Source of the DNA: Pseudoalteromonas peptidolytica | Lineage (GTDB): Bacteria > Pseudomonadota > Gammaproteobacteria > Enterobacterales > Alteromonadaceae | Reading direction: 5' to 3' | Assembly (NCBI RefSeq): GCF_012641745.1 | Contig: NZ_WEHZ01000023.1 | Coordinates: 18,207 to 82,206 of the forward strand | DNA: 64,000 nt | Shown: positions 37,129-45,479 of the stretch, piece by piece | Layout of the letters: each line of letters starts with the position of its first letter | How positions within the stretch are numbered: position 1 is the stretch's first letter | Position numbers and translations under genes: made by a program | The notes under the pieces: model-generated | Seen by the model: the letters and a program-made list of their open reading frames with translations, nothing else | Databases searched by the model: none | Told to the model about the DNA's origin: nothing

Positions 37129-38370
37129 TTATTCCATATAACCCAAGGGCATCTCGATTTGCGCTACGCCAGATTCAACCGCAGCAGTAGCAACCGCTTT
37201 TGCTATTCGAGGTAACAAGCGAGGATCCATCGGTTTAGGGATAATGTATTGCGGACCAAACTCAAGGCTGTCGACATCAGCTGCTTTTAACACCTCTGCA
37301 GGTACTGGCTCTTTTGCAATACTTCTAATAGCCTCAACTGCCGCAATCTTCATTTCGTCATTGATCGCTGTAGCACGTACATCTAGTGCACCACGGAAGA
37401 TGAACGGAAAACATAGCACATTGTTCACTTGGTTTGGATAATCAGAACGACCTGTTGCCATAATCAAATCATCACGAGCACCATGTGCAACATCGGGGCT
37501 GATCTCAGGATCTGGGTTCGAACATGCAAATACAACTGGCTTATCAGCCATTAATTTTAAATCTTCAGCAGATAGAAGATCTGGGCCTGAAACGCCAACA
37601 AATACGTCAGCCTCTGCAATCACATCCTGTAACGTGCGCTTATCCGTATTATTTGCAAACAGCTCTTTGTATTCGTTAAGATCGTCACGACGAGTATGGA
37701 TCACGCCTTTTCTGTCTAGCATATAAATATGCTCTCTTTGTGCACCACATTTTATAAGTAGCTCCATACACGCTATTGCAGCGGCACCAGCTCCTAAACA
37801 CACGATGATCGCATCATGAATATCTTTACCTTGGATCTCAAGTGCATTGAGCATACCAGCCGCAGTCACAATTGCAGTACCGTGTTGATCATCATGGAAA
37901 ACGGGTATATCACAGCGTTCAATAAGCGCGCGCTCAATTTCAAAGCACTCAGGCGCTTTGATATCTTCAAGGTTAATCCCGCCAAAAGTATCTGCAATAT
38001 TCGCTACTGTATTGATGAAGTCTTCAGTGGTGTTATGTTTAACTTCAATATCAATCGAGTCCAGTCCAGCAAAGCGTTTAAATAACAGAGCCTTACCTTC
38101 CATAACTGGTTTCGAAGCCAAAGGACCTAAATTACCTAGTCCTAAAATAGCAGTACCATTACTGATCACAGCTACCATGTTCCCTTTACCTGTATAACGA
38201 TAGGCATTCGCAGGATCTGCCGCGATTTCACGTACTGGCTCGGCAACACCAGGGCTGTATGCGAGTGCTAGGTCTTTTACGGTCTCGGCAGGCTTAGTCA
38301 GCTCTACGCTGATTTTACCTGGAACGGGCTTCTCGTGATAATCTAGAGCTTGTTGACGAAAATCTGTCAT
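37129..38370 (-). CDS. maeB: Malic enzyme (malate dehydrogenase, decarboxylating)
   Basis: 413 residues from ATG 38370 (TAGGAAAA upstream). An open frame reaches 38586, but the extra 72 residues are Cys-rich and unlike the family. Features: the N-terminal DFRQQALDYHEKPVPGKISV, PVMEGKALLFKRFAG, FHDDQHGTAIV (metal and malate site) and the NAD(P) loop CLGAGAAAIAC. It lacks the phosphotransacetylase domain of long MaeB (about 760 residues), so it is the short form. It converts malate to pyruvate and CO2. Cofactor preference cannot be fixed from sequence here. Confidence 0.9.
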   Translation of the reverse strand: MTDFRQQALDYHEKPVPGKISVELTKPAETVKDLALAYSPGVAEPVREIAADPANAYRYTGKGNMVAVISNGTAILGLGNLGPLASKPVMEGKALLFKRFAGLDSIDIEVKHNTTEDFINTVANIADTFGGINLEDIKAPECFEIERALIERCDIPVFHDDQHGTAIVTAAGMLNALEIQGKDIHDAIIVCLGAGAAAIACMELLIKCGAQREHIYMLDRKGVIHTRRDDLNEYKELFANNTDKRTLQDVIAEADVFVGVSGPDLLSAEDLKLMADKPVVFACSNPDPEISPDVAHGARDDLIMATGRSDYPNQVNNVLCFPFIFRGALDVRATAINDEMKIAAVEAIRSIAKEPVPAEVLKAADVDSLEFGPQYIIPKPMDPRLLPRIAKAVATAAVESGVAQIEMPLGYME

Positions 38371-39074
38371 GGCGCGATATTTTCCTACGAAGTTAATGTG
38401 AGAGTGTGCTAAACATTCGCATTCTGAGTGTCGGTTGCTTCCATATTTACAACCACAAACAGTGCGATTAACTATATGAGCGACGACATAAAAGTACTCA
38501 AAAGCACAGTGCTTTAAGCAGATGTCAATAGGACATATAGGTAATCGACCGTCATCACACAATACCGAGTTTTCTTCATTATTCAAGTAAAATCAGGTCT
38601 ATCCACTTACACGGTATTTATTCGTATTTTCTTCGACGTTCTCTTCAATTTTAAGAAAAATTTCACAATTTAGACCTGCAAAAGTAAGCAAGTAAGAGGT
38701 TAAAGACAAGTCAAAGTGATGAAAAATAGCACTAGCGTAAAATACCATGACTAAAGAGCAATATTTATAATTATTACTAAATTTAACTGCACAATTGAGA
38801 CATTTAGAAGCACAAAGCACGATTTACCACTACGAAGCATAGTGTCTAGTAATATAATTAAATATATTCGTTTTCTGCCTAGGCACAACTTAAGCTCATT
38901 AATAGCCAATATTAACATGCGAAATAGAGCTATTACTCTATTCTAGGTTACAGTAAAGATTTGCTGCCAAATCAGTTGATTTTAAGATTTAAAAGGCGGG
39001 GGCGTACCAAGCACAAGCAATCAAACACTGCCTATTTGTATACATTATTATAATTGCTATTGAACCGTAGGCAC
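38371..39074. other. Non-coding spacer between maeB and rpmE
   Basis: About 700 bp. It must include the maeB promoter (leftward). The 38371-38586 part is an in-frame upstream extension of maeB that I do not consider translated. A 73-codon frame at 38599-38820 on the minus strand has no ribosome site and I do not call it. No tRNA or repeat was recognised. Confidence 0.45.
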
Positions 39075-39101
39075 AAAAAAAGCACCCTAGGGTGCTTTTT
39101 T
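39075..39101. terminator. Terminator of rpmE
   Basis: Symmetric hairpin (AAAAAAGCACCC / GGGTGCTTTTTT) 18 bp past the rpmE stop; T-runs on both strands. Confidence 0.9.
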
Positions 39102-39118
39102 CGACTAGACCAGCAAGA

Positions 39119-39334
39119 TTACTTCTTGCTGCTAAGTGCACCGAAACGCTTGTTGAAGCGATCAACACGGCCACCTGTATCAAGGATCTTCTGCTTACCT
39201 GTGTAGAACGGGTGACACGCAGAACATACGTCTAGGTGAATATCTTTACAAAGCGTTGAACGAGTTTCGAACTTGTTACCGCAAGAGCACGATGCTGTGA
39301 TCGTCTCGTAATTAGGGTGAATACCTTCTTTCAT
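39119..39334 (-). CDS. rpmE: 50S ribosomal protein L31, zinc-binding form
   Basis: 71 residues. Zinc ligands Cys16, Cys18, Cys37 and Cys40 (SCSC and CSACH) identify the C+ form. It sits on the 50S subunit and bridges to 30S. Divergent from priA, the usual gammaproteobacterial arrangement. Confidence 0.98.
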   Translation of the reverse strand: MKEGIHPNYETITASCSCGNKFETRSTLCKDIHLDVCSACHPFYTGKQKILDTGGRVDRFNKRFGALSSKK

Positions 39335-39548
39335 AGCAACCTCTAGTTAAGGCCGTATCGCTCTCCAAACCCGAAGTCTGGCACCATACGTAGTTATACA
39401 AAATTGTGGAGGCGTATTTTAGTGGTTAACTGGACAATCTACAAGCAATATTTCAGAGTTTTTTATCGTCATTGCTGGGGCTGTTTTCCAATACCATAAT
39501 CTTAGGTATATACTTCGAGCCTGCGCTCACTTTATGGGATTGAAATAT

Positions 39549-41720
39549 ATGCTCATTCTTGAAGTAGCTTTGAAGCTACCATTACACCGCACATTCGATT
39601 ATTTGCTACCAGCAACGATGCACGTTGTAACTGGGGTGAGAGTAACAGTTAATTTTTCTAACCGTCGCTGTACTGCTATCGCACTCAATATAAAAAAGCG
39701 CACTGATGTGCCACAAGAGAAACTTAAACAGGTTATCGCAGTACTCGACGAACAGCCTGTTTTAAATCAGGCACAATTACATTTTTTGCATTTTGTCTCA
39801 CAATACTATTGCCATCCGATTGGTGATACATTATTCACAGCACTCCCTGCCGTGTTAAGAGATGGTGGCCACCCAGATAAAACCCAGATCCCTGTGGTAA
39901 GATTAACGGAAAAAGGGCAAACACTCCCCACACTACGCGCCAAAAAACAACAAGCTTTGCTTTTTCAGTTATATGAAGGTGGCGCAATAAAGTTAAGCGA
40001 ACTCAAGGCGCTTGGGTTTGCGAGTCAAACCATCAAAGCGCTCGAGGCCAAAGCACTAATAATACAGTCTATTGAACATGACAGCGACTGGGCGCAAAAC
40101 GAATTGCACCTAGGTGACAAGCCACGCCTAAACGATCAACAGGCTACCATTTGCAGTGCAATTAATGTACAAGTTGGCTACCGGACTTTCTTAATAGAAG
40201 GGGTAACGGGCAGCGGGAAAACCGAAGTGTATTTGCAAAGTCTTGAAAATATACTCAAGGCTGGAAAACAAGCGCTGGTATTGGTCCCAGAAATTGGCCT
40301 CACACCGCAAACCGTTAACCGTTTTAAGAAGCGTTTTACTGATCTTCCTATCGATCTATGGCACTCCAATTTAACCGATAACGAACGTCTACATACGTGG
40401 CGACGCGCCGAAAAGGGATTAAGCGCATTAGTAATCGGCACTCGTTCAGCCATTTTCTTACCGTTTAAGAGTCTTGGTATGATCATCGTTGATGAAGAAC
40501 ATGACAACTCTTTTAAACAACAAGAAGGTCTTCGTTACCACGCCAGAGATCTCGCTGCATTTCGTGCTCACCAAATAAACTGCCCTCTGCTTTTAGGAAC
40601 AGCAACGCCCGCATTGGAAACGCTACACAAAGCCATTAATAACAAATACCAATTGGTGACGCTAAGTAAACGCGCACAAACTCAACATGATAACCAGTTT
40701 CACCTAGTCGATATGAAAGGCCAACCAGAGCAAGGCGGGTTTTCACCAATGAGTTTACATTGGATAGAAAAAACACTTAACCGCGCAAAGCAAGTGGTGG
40801 TGTTTTTAAATCGACGCGGCTTCGCCCCAACATTAATGTGTCATGAGTGTGGATGGCTTAACACCTGCAAACACTGCTCCACCAGCGCCACATATCATAA
40901 AAATATGAATCGTTTGGTATGTCATCACTGCGGTGAACAAGATTTTGTGCCAAGGCAATGCCCTGACTGTGGTAGTACTCAAATTATGCCTACTGGGCTA
41001 GGTACTGAGCAGCTAGAAAGCTTTTTAACCGAACGCTTTGCGGATATTCCCGTCACTCGGATTGATCGCGATTCGACACGCCGCAAAGGTAGCCTTGAAA
41101 GTGCACTAGAAGACATAAACCAAGGAGGGGCACGTATATTAGTTGGCACGCAAATGCTAGCCAAAGGGCACCACTTTGCCGATGTCAGCCTTGTCGTGAT
41201 CTTAGATGTAGATTCTGGTTTGTATTCTTGTGATTTCAGAGCGACTGAGCAGATGGCTCAATTAATCACGCAAGTTGCAGGACGTGCTGGTCGAGCCGGT
41301 GAAGCAGGAACCGTGCTACTACAAACCCATTTTCCAGAGCACCCACTATTACAAGATTTAATCAACAATGGTTACGGTGACTTTGCAAGATATGCACTAA
41401 AAGAGCGTGAAGAAGCCATGCTCCCTCCTTTTGCACACCTGGCTATCATTCGCGCCGAAGCCACAAACATCAACACTGTGTTGCAGTTTTTATCAGATTT
41501 GGTTCCAGCTACCCCCTATCCTGGTATACAATTGCTAGGTCCAATTCCTGCGCCGCTTGAAAGAATTGCAGGAAAGTTCAGGTATCAGTTACATATACAC
41601 GCACAACAACGCACTGTGCTTCGCAACTATCTCTCGCAACTTGCGCGCTATATTTCAACGCACGAGTCTGCAAACCGAGTTCGCTGGAGCATAGATGTGG
41701 ATCCAATGGATAGCTATTAG
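39549..41720 (+). CDS. priA: Primosomal replication restart helicase
   Basis: 723 residues from ATG 39549; an ATG five codons earlier (39534) is also possible. The N-terminal DNA-binding domain begins EVALKLPLHRTFDYLLP. The helicase has Walker A EGVTGSGKTEVYL, IIVDEEHDNSFKQ (DEEH), LGTATPALET and VAGRAGRAGE. Eight zinc-binding Cys are inserted between 430 and 480 (CHECGWLNTCKHC, CHHCG, CPDCGS). It reloads the replisome at stalled forks. Confidence 0.95.
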   Translation: MLILEVALKLPLHRTFDYLLPATMHVVTGVRVTVNFSNRRCTAIALNIKKRTDVPQEKLKQVIAVLDEQPVLNQAQLHFLHFVSQYYCHPIGDTLFTALPAVLRDGGHPDKTQIPVVRLTEKGQTLPTLRAKKQQALLFQLYEGGAIKLSELKALGFASQTIKALEAKALIIQSIEHDSDWAQNELHLGDKPRLNDQQATICSAINVQVGYRTFLIEGVTGSGKTEVYLQSLENILKAGKQALVLVPEIGLTPQTVNRFKKRFTDLPIDLWHSNLTDNERLHTWRRAEKGLSALVIGTRSAIFLPFKSLGMIIVDEEHDNSFKQQEGLRYHARDLAAFRAHQINCPLLLGTATPALETLHKAINNKYQLVTLSKRAQTQHDNQFHLVDMKGQPEQGGFSPMSLHWIEKTLNRAKQVVVFLNRRGFAPTLMCHECGWLNTCKHCSTSATYHKNMNRLVCHHCGEQDFVPRQCPDCGSTQIMPTGLGTEQLESFLTERFADIPVTRIDRDSTRRKGSLESALEDINQGGARILVGTQMLAKGHHFADVSLVVILDVDSGLYSCDFRATEQMAQLITQVAGRAGRAGEAGTVLLQTHFPEHPLLQDLINNGYGDFARYALKEREEAMLPPFAHLAIIRAEATNINTVLQFLSDLVPATPYPGIQLLGPIPAPLERIAGKFRYQLHIHAQQRTVLRNYLSQLARYISTHESANRVRWSIDVDPMDSY

Positions 41721-41733
41721 AAACCAATGACTC

Positions 41734-42264
41734 ATGGCACAGCACGATTACATCAATAAAAAACCCAAAGGGAAAGGCAAAACAAAACCCGAGAAAACCA
41801 CAAAATTTCCTGTTGTAGCAACTATCGCTGCATTACTGTTAATTGGTGGTTTTGCTTATGGTCTATGGTTTATCAAGACCAATGCGGATCCTAAAGAAGT
41901 AGAGCAAGCTAAAAATCCACACCCTGCTCAAGAGCAAACCGTGGTTAAACCAAAACCGCGCCCACCAGAGTTCATCGAAGAAATCAAAAATCATGAAATC
42001 AAGGTAGAAGTCAAAGAAATCAAAAGTAAAGGCCCCTATCAAATGCAATGCGGGTCATTTCAGACCCACGCTCAAGCTGAAGCCATGAAGGCTAAAGTGG
42101 CATTTGCGGGTCTAATTGCCGAGATCCGCCGTACCGAAGGCAGTAATGGTGTGTGGTATCGCGTTCGTTTAGGGCCTTATGATACTAAGCGTTTGGCTGA
42201 AAGTGACAAAAACAAGCTCCAGCGAGTTGGGATATTTGGCTGCGGGATTTGGGGCTGGACTTGA
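41734..42264 (+). CDS. ftsN: FtsN-like SPOR-domain cell division protein
   Basis: 176 residues. A basic cytoplasmic N-terminus, one membrane helix (about 28-50, VVATIAALLLIGGFAYGLWF), a Lys/Pro-rich linker and a C-terminal SPOR domain (about 100-176, MQCGSFQTHAQAEAMKAKVA and WYRVRLGPYD). FtsN activates septal peptidoglycan synthesis. The symbol rests on the priA-ftsN-hslV order; the protein is shorter than E. coli FtsN (319). Confidence 0.85.
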   Translation: MAQHDYINKKPKGKGKTKPEKTTKFPVVATIAALLLIGGFAYGLWFIKTNADPKEVEQAKNPHPAQEQTVVKPKPRPPEFIEEIKNHEIKVEVKEIKSKGPYQMQCGSFQTHAQAEAMKAKVAFAGLIAEIRRTEGSNGVWYRVRLGPYDTKRLAESDKNKLQRVGIFGCGIWGWT

Positions 42265-42334
42265 TTTTTGTCAGTCTACCCATATTTCTTACTAATCTTG
42301 AGTTACACGGGTACAAACCCGGATAAGGATTACT

Positions 42335-42853
42335 ATGACTACCATCGTTAGCGTTCGTCGAGATGACAAAGTGGTTATCGGCGGTGATGGCCAAGTTTCA
42401 CTTGGTAACACAGTTATGAAGGGCAACGCGCGTAAAGTACGCCGCCTATACAATGGTAAGGTACTAGCTGGTTTCGCTGGCGGTACAGCAGACGCATTTA
42501 CATTATTTGAACGCTTTGAAGCTAAGCTTGAGATGCACCAAGGCCATCTCACCAAAGCAGCCGTAGAAATGGCAAAAGATTGGCGCACAGACAGAGCACT
42601 GAGAAAGCTTGAAGCTTTGCTTGCAGTAGCCGATGAAACCGCCTCACTTATCATTACTGGTAACGGTGATGTTGTCCAGCCTGAGCATGACCTTATTGCT
42701 ATCGGCAGTGGTGGTAATTTCGCACAAGCGGCAGCAACTGCACTAATTGAGAATACAGACTTGAGTGCGAAAGAGATCGTAGAAAAGAGCCTAAAGATTG
42801 CAGGCGACATCTGCGTATTTACTAATAATTTCCAAACTATCGAAGAATTGTAA
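42335..42853 (+). CDS. hslV: ATP-dependent protease, peptidase subunit
   Basis: 172 residues (E. coli 176). After Met, Thr2 in MTTIVSVRR becomes the catalytic N-terminal nucleophile. GGDGQVSLGNTVMKGNARKVR and FAGGTADAFTLFERFE are family signatures. It forms a proteasome-like double ring with HslU. AAGGAT precedes the ATG; hslU follows by 11 bp. Confidence 0.97.
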   Translation: MTTIVSVRRDDKVVIGGDGQVSLGNTVMKGNARKVRRLYNGKVLAGFAGGTADAFTLFERFEAKLEMHQGHLTKAAVEMAKDWRTDRALRKLEALLAVADETASLIITGNGDVVQPEHDLIAIGSGGNFAQAAATALIENTDLSAKEIVEKSLKIAGDICVFTNNFQTIEEL

Positions 42854-42864
42854 TAGGACTCGTC

Positions 42865-44193
42865 ATGACAGCTATGACTCCAAGAGAGATTGTGCACGAG
42901 CTTGATCAACATATTATTGGTCAGGATAAAGCTAAAAAAGCCGTTGCGATTGCACTACGTAACCGCTGGCGTCGTATGCAGCTTGATGAAGAGTTGCGTG
43001 CAGAAGTTACACCAAAAAATATTCTGATGATTGGCCCAACCGGTGTTGGTAAGACTGAAATCGCCCGCCGTTTAGCAAAGCTGGCAAATGCACCATTTAT
43101 TAAAGTCGAGGCCACCAAATTCACTGAAGTGGGCTATGTTGGTAAAGAAGTTGAAACCATCATTCGTGACTTGGTTGAAGTGTCTTTTAAACTGACCCGT
43201 GAACAGCAAACCAAAAAGTTTAAGTTTCGCGCAGAAGAAGCAGCAGAAGAGCGTATTTTAGATGCACTTTTACCACCTGCAAAAGATGCCTGGGGTGAGT
43301 CTCAACCAAATGAAAACTCATCGACACGTCAAGTATTTCGCAAGAAACTACGCGAAGGCCAGTTAGATGATAAAGAGATTGAGATAGACATCGCTGAAAC
43401 GGCTCCTCACGTTGAAATTATGTCACCTCCTGGTATGGAAGAGATGACCAATCAGCTACAGAGCATGTTCCAAAATATGTCAGGTGATAAGAAAAAGAGC
43501 CGCAAGCTAAAAATCAAAGAAGCACTTAAGCTACTAATTGAAGAAGAAGCTGCAAAGCTGGTTAATCCAGAGGAGCTTAAAGAGCAAGCTATTGAATCGG
43601 TTGAACAAAACGGTATCGTGTTTATTGATGAAATCGATAAGATTTGTAAGCGCGGAGAGTCTTCAGGGCCTGATGTTAGCCGTGAAGGTGTACAACGTGA
43701 CTTGCTACCACTTATCGAAGGTTCTACGGTTAATACAAAGCACGGTATGGTAAAAACTGACCATATTTTGTTTATCGCATCAGGTGCTTTCCAAATGGCT
43801 AAGCCGTCGGACTTAATCCCTGAACTACAAGGTCGTTTACCCATTCGCGTTGAGCTAGAAGCGCTTACTGCTGGTGACTTCAAACGTATTCTAACTGAGC
43901 CAAATGCTTCTCTTACAGAGCAGCAACAGGCACTACTTAAAACTGAAGACGTTACTATCGACTTTACCGATGATGCCATCACCAAACTGGCTGAAGCTGC
44001 ATATCAGGTCAACGAGAAAACTGAAAACATCGGTGCACGTCGCCTTCACACTGTGATGGAAAAGCTGATGGAAGAGATTTCATTCGATGCCAGTGAAAAG
44101 GCCGGTGACACCTTAACGATTGATGCTGCTTATGTTGAACAACATTTAGATATGCTTGTTCAAGACGAAGACCTAAGCCGCTTCATCTTGTAA
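42865..44193 (+). CDS. hslU: ATP-dependent protease, ATPase subunit
   Basis: 442 residues. AAA+: Walker A GPTGVGKTEIARRLA (about 57-71), pore loop GYVG, Walker B VFIDEIDKI and sensor segment ENIGARRLHTVMEKL. An I-domain (about 110-245) is inserted. It unfolds substrates for HslV. The C-terminus EDLSRFIL is the HslV-activating tail. Confidence 0.98.
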   Translation: MTAMTPREIVHELDQHIIGQDKAKKAVAIALRNRWRRMQLDEELRAEVTPKNILMIGPTGVGKTEIARRLAKLANAPFIKVEATKFTEVGYVGKEVETIIRDLVEVSFKLTREQQTKKFKFRAEEAAEERILDALLPPAKDAWGESQPNENSSTRQVFRKKLREGQLDDKEIEIDIAETAPHVEIMSPPGMEEMTNQLQSMFQNMSGDKKKSRKLKIKEALKLLIEEEAAKLVNPEELKEQAIESVEQNGIVFIDEIDKICKRGESSGPDVSREGVQRDLLPLIEGSTVNTKHGMVKTDHILFIASGAFQMAKPSDLIPELQGRLPIRVELEALTAGDFKRILTEPNASLTEQQQALLKTEDVTIDFTDDAITKLAEAAYQVNEKTENIGARRLHTVMEKLMEEISFDASEKAGDTLTIDAAYVEQHLDMLVQDEDLSRFIL

Positions 44194-44202
44194 AAGAAAG
44201 TC

Positions 44203-44231
44203 AAAAAGGCGGAGCAAAGCTCCGCTTTTTT
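44203..44231 (+). terminator. Terminator of hslVU
   Basis: GCGGAGC, loop AAA, GCTCCGC, then TTTTTT, flanked on the left by A-runs. Confidence 0.9.
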
Positions 44232-44253
44232 ATGAATAAAGACAAGTTAAGTT

Positions 44254-44554
44254 ATACCGATTATCTTAATTGATTGGCCTATTTTGAGGCGAGAAAACCT
44301 TCTCAATAACTAGGGAGAATTTCTCTATTTAGTCTGAGGCTTGGATAGGGAGTGTTTCAACTCATTGTTGCTAAAGCACAACTTAGTTTTTCCCTTGTCT
44401 ACCCAGAAAGTTTTAGGGAAAACACCGTTTCCGCGTCCTGCTCTCACTAAGGTATCTACATCCTGTAGGCAAGGCATGGCTATTGGAAGTGAATTCAACG
44501 TAGTTAGCGTCAGATTTACGCCTTCACATTAAACAAGTATTAAGTAAATTGGTA
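44254..44554. repeat. Family A element carrying a nested family B insertion
   Basis: The left end (ATACCGATTATCTTAATTGA, CCTATTTTGAGGCGAGAAAA) and the right end (GTTAGCGTCAGATTTACGCC, AAATTGGTA) match 36755-36916. Between CTATTTAGT and GTTAGCGTC the other copy has about 30 bp. Here there are about 170 bp that match 45163-45358 instead. Confidence 0.7.
44334..44510. repeat. Family B element, copy 1 (nested)
   Basis: Aligns along its length with 45163-45358. Blocks shared: CTGAGG-TTGGATA, GGAAAACACCG or GGAAACACCG, TTCCGCGTCC-GCTCTC, CATCCTGTAG and TATTGGAAGTGA. No coding capacity. Copy 2 has an extra 23 bp near 45305-45327. Confidence 0.7.
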
Positions 44555-44638
44555 GCAGCTATTTTGGTTCAGGAATGGCTGTATAATGCACTACCCTTTA
44601 TATTGCTTGAAGAGTTAATTTCATTGGTATGGAACAGT

Positions 44639-45013
44639 ATGTATCAGGTAACTAAACTTCACTATCACACGCTAAGCAAAGTACTCGACGTTTATTTTGA
44701 GGACGGCAGCTACTACTGCCTAAAAGCCGAATACTTACGAACACATTCCCCATCTGCAGAAGTTCAAGGGCACACTCCTGCACAAAAACAGTTGGTACTA
44801 AACAAACAAAGTGTGAGCATCAAAGCGATTGAACCCATTGGCCATTATGCCGCACGGCTTATTTTTGATGATGGTCATGAATCAGGGCTCTTTAGTTGGC
44901 AATACCTACATACCATAGCCACACAACACGATAAATTATGGCAGGAATACTTGGATGCGGTAGAAAAGCATCACGCCAAAAAGGACAGCGTACCTATCAA
45001 GTTTGTGCCTTAA
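44639..45013 (+). CDS. DUF971 (GBBH-like N-terminal domain) protein
   Basis: 124 residues from ATG 44639; the 30-codon upstream extension reaches back into the repeat element and looks non-coding. It matches the DUF971 fold found at the N-terminus of gamma-butyrobetaine hydroxylase and as stand-alone proteins: VYFEDGSYYCLKAEYLR, HSPSAEVQGH and YAARLIFDDGHESGLFSWQYL. The stand-alone role is uncertain; some are linked to iron-sulfur protein biology. It often follows hslU in gammaproteobacteria, as here. Confidence 0.85.
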   Translation: MYQVTKLHYHTLSKVLDVYFEDGSYYCLKAEYLRTHSPSAEVQGHTPAQKQLVLNKQSVSIKAIEPIGHYAARLIFDDGHESGLFSWQYLHTIATQHDKLWQEYLDAVEKHHAKKDSVPIKFVP

Positions 45014-45162
45014 TCAAACTTCCATAACAATGCCTGCAGCTCATGGTACTGAGTAAAGTCTTCTGAAATACAATGTACGTCTCCATATTTTGATTACAGA
45101 CGTATACAACTTCTTGCTTTACCCTAGCATATTGCCTCGCAATATCTGAAAATGTAATTAAC

Positions 45163-45404
45163 CTGAGGTTTGGATAAGGAATGCTCTAGCTCTTTGTTGT
45201 TAAAGTACAGCTTAACTTACCACCTTGTCTAGCTAGAGAGTTTTAGTGGAAACACCGCTTCCGCGTCCAGCTCTCGCTATGGTACCTCATCCTGTAGACG
45301 AGGCGAATTTACGCACCAGTAGGTGCCTATTGGAAGTGAGCTCAACGCAGTTAACGCTAAAACTGGCTGCTAAAAAGGCATTAATTATCCGCAGTTCAGG
45401 TTAT
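45163..45404. repeat. Family B element, copy 2, with possible terminal inverted repeats
   Basis: The core 45163-45358 matches the nested copy at 44334. The flanks read TTAACCTGA (45158-45166) at the left and TTCAGGTTA near 45395-45404 at the right. These are inverted repeats and may be the true ends of the element. A short frame at 45246-45512 inside it is not called. Confidence 0.6.
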
Positions 45405-45423
45405 ACCTTAGAGTCAAAAACAA

Positions 45424-45452
45424 AAATCCCCACTATCAATCAGTGGGGATTT
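45424..45452 (-). terminator. Terminator of the HBM chemoreceptor gene
   Basis: 11 bp perfect stem (AAATCCCCACT / AGTGGGGATTT). On the minus strand it is followed by TTGTTTTTG. Confidence 0.85.
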
Positions 45453-45479
45453 GGTATAAATAAGCAGTGGTTTCAGCGT

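Noticed and set aside
38371..38586. N-terminal extension of malic enzyme (72 codons)
   Set aside because: The family starts at MTDFRQQ, which has a proper ribosome site; the extension is Cys-rich and unlike any known malic enzyme.
44549..44638. N-terminal extension of the DUF971 protein
   Set aside because: It begins inside the right end of a repeat element and the family similarity starts only at the ATG 44639.
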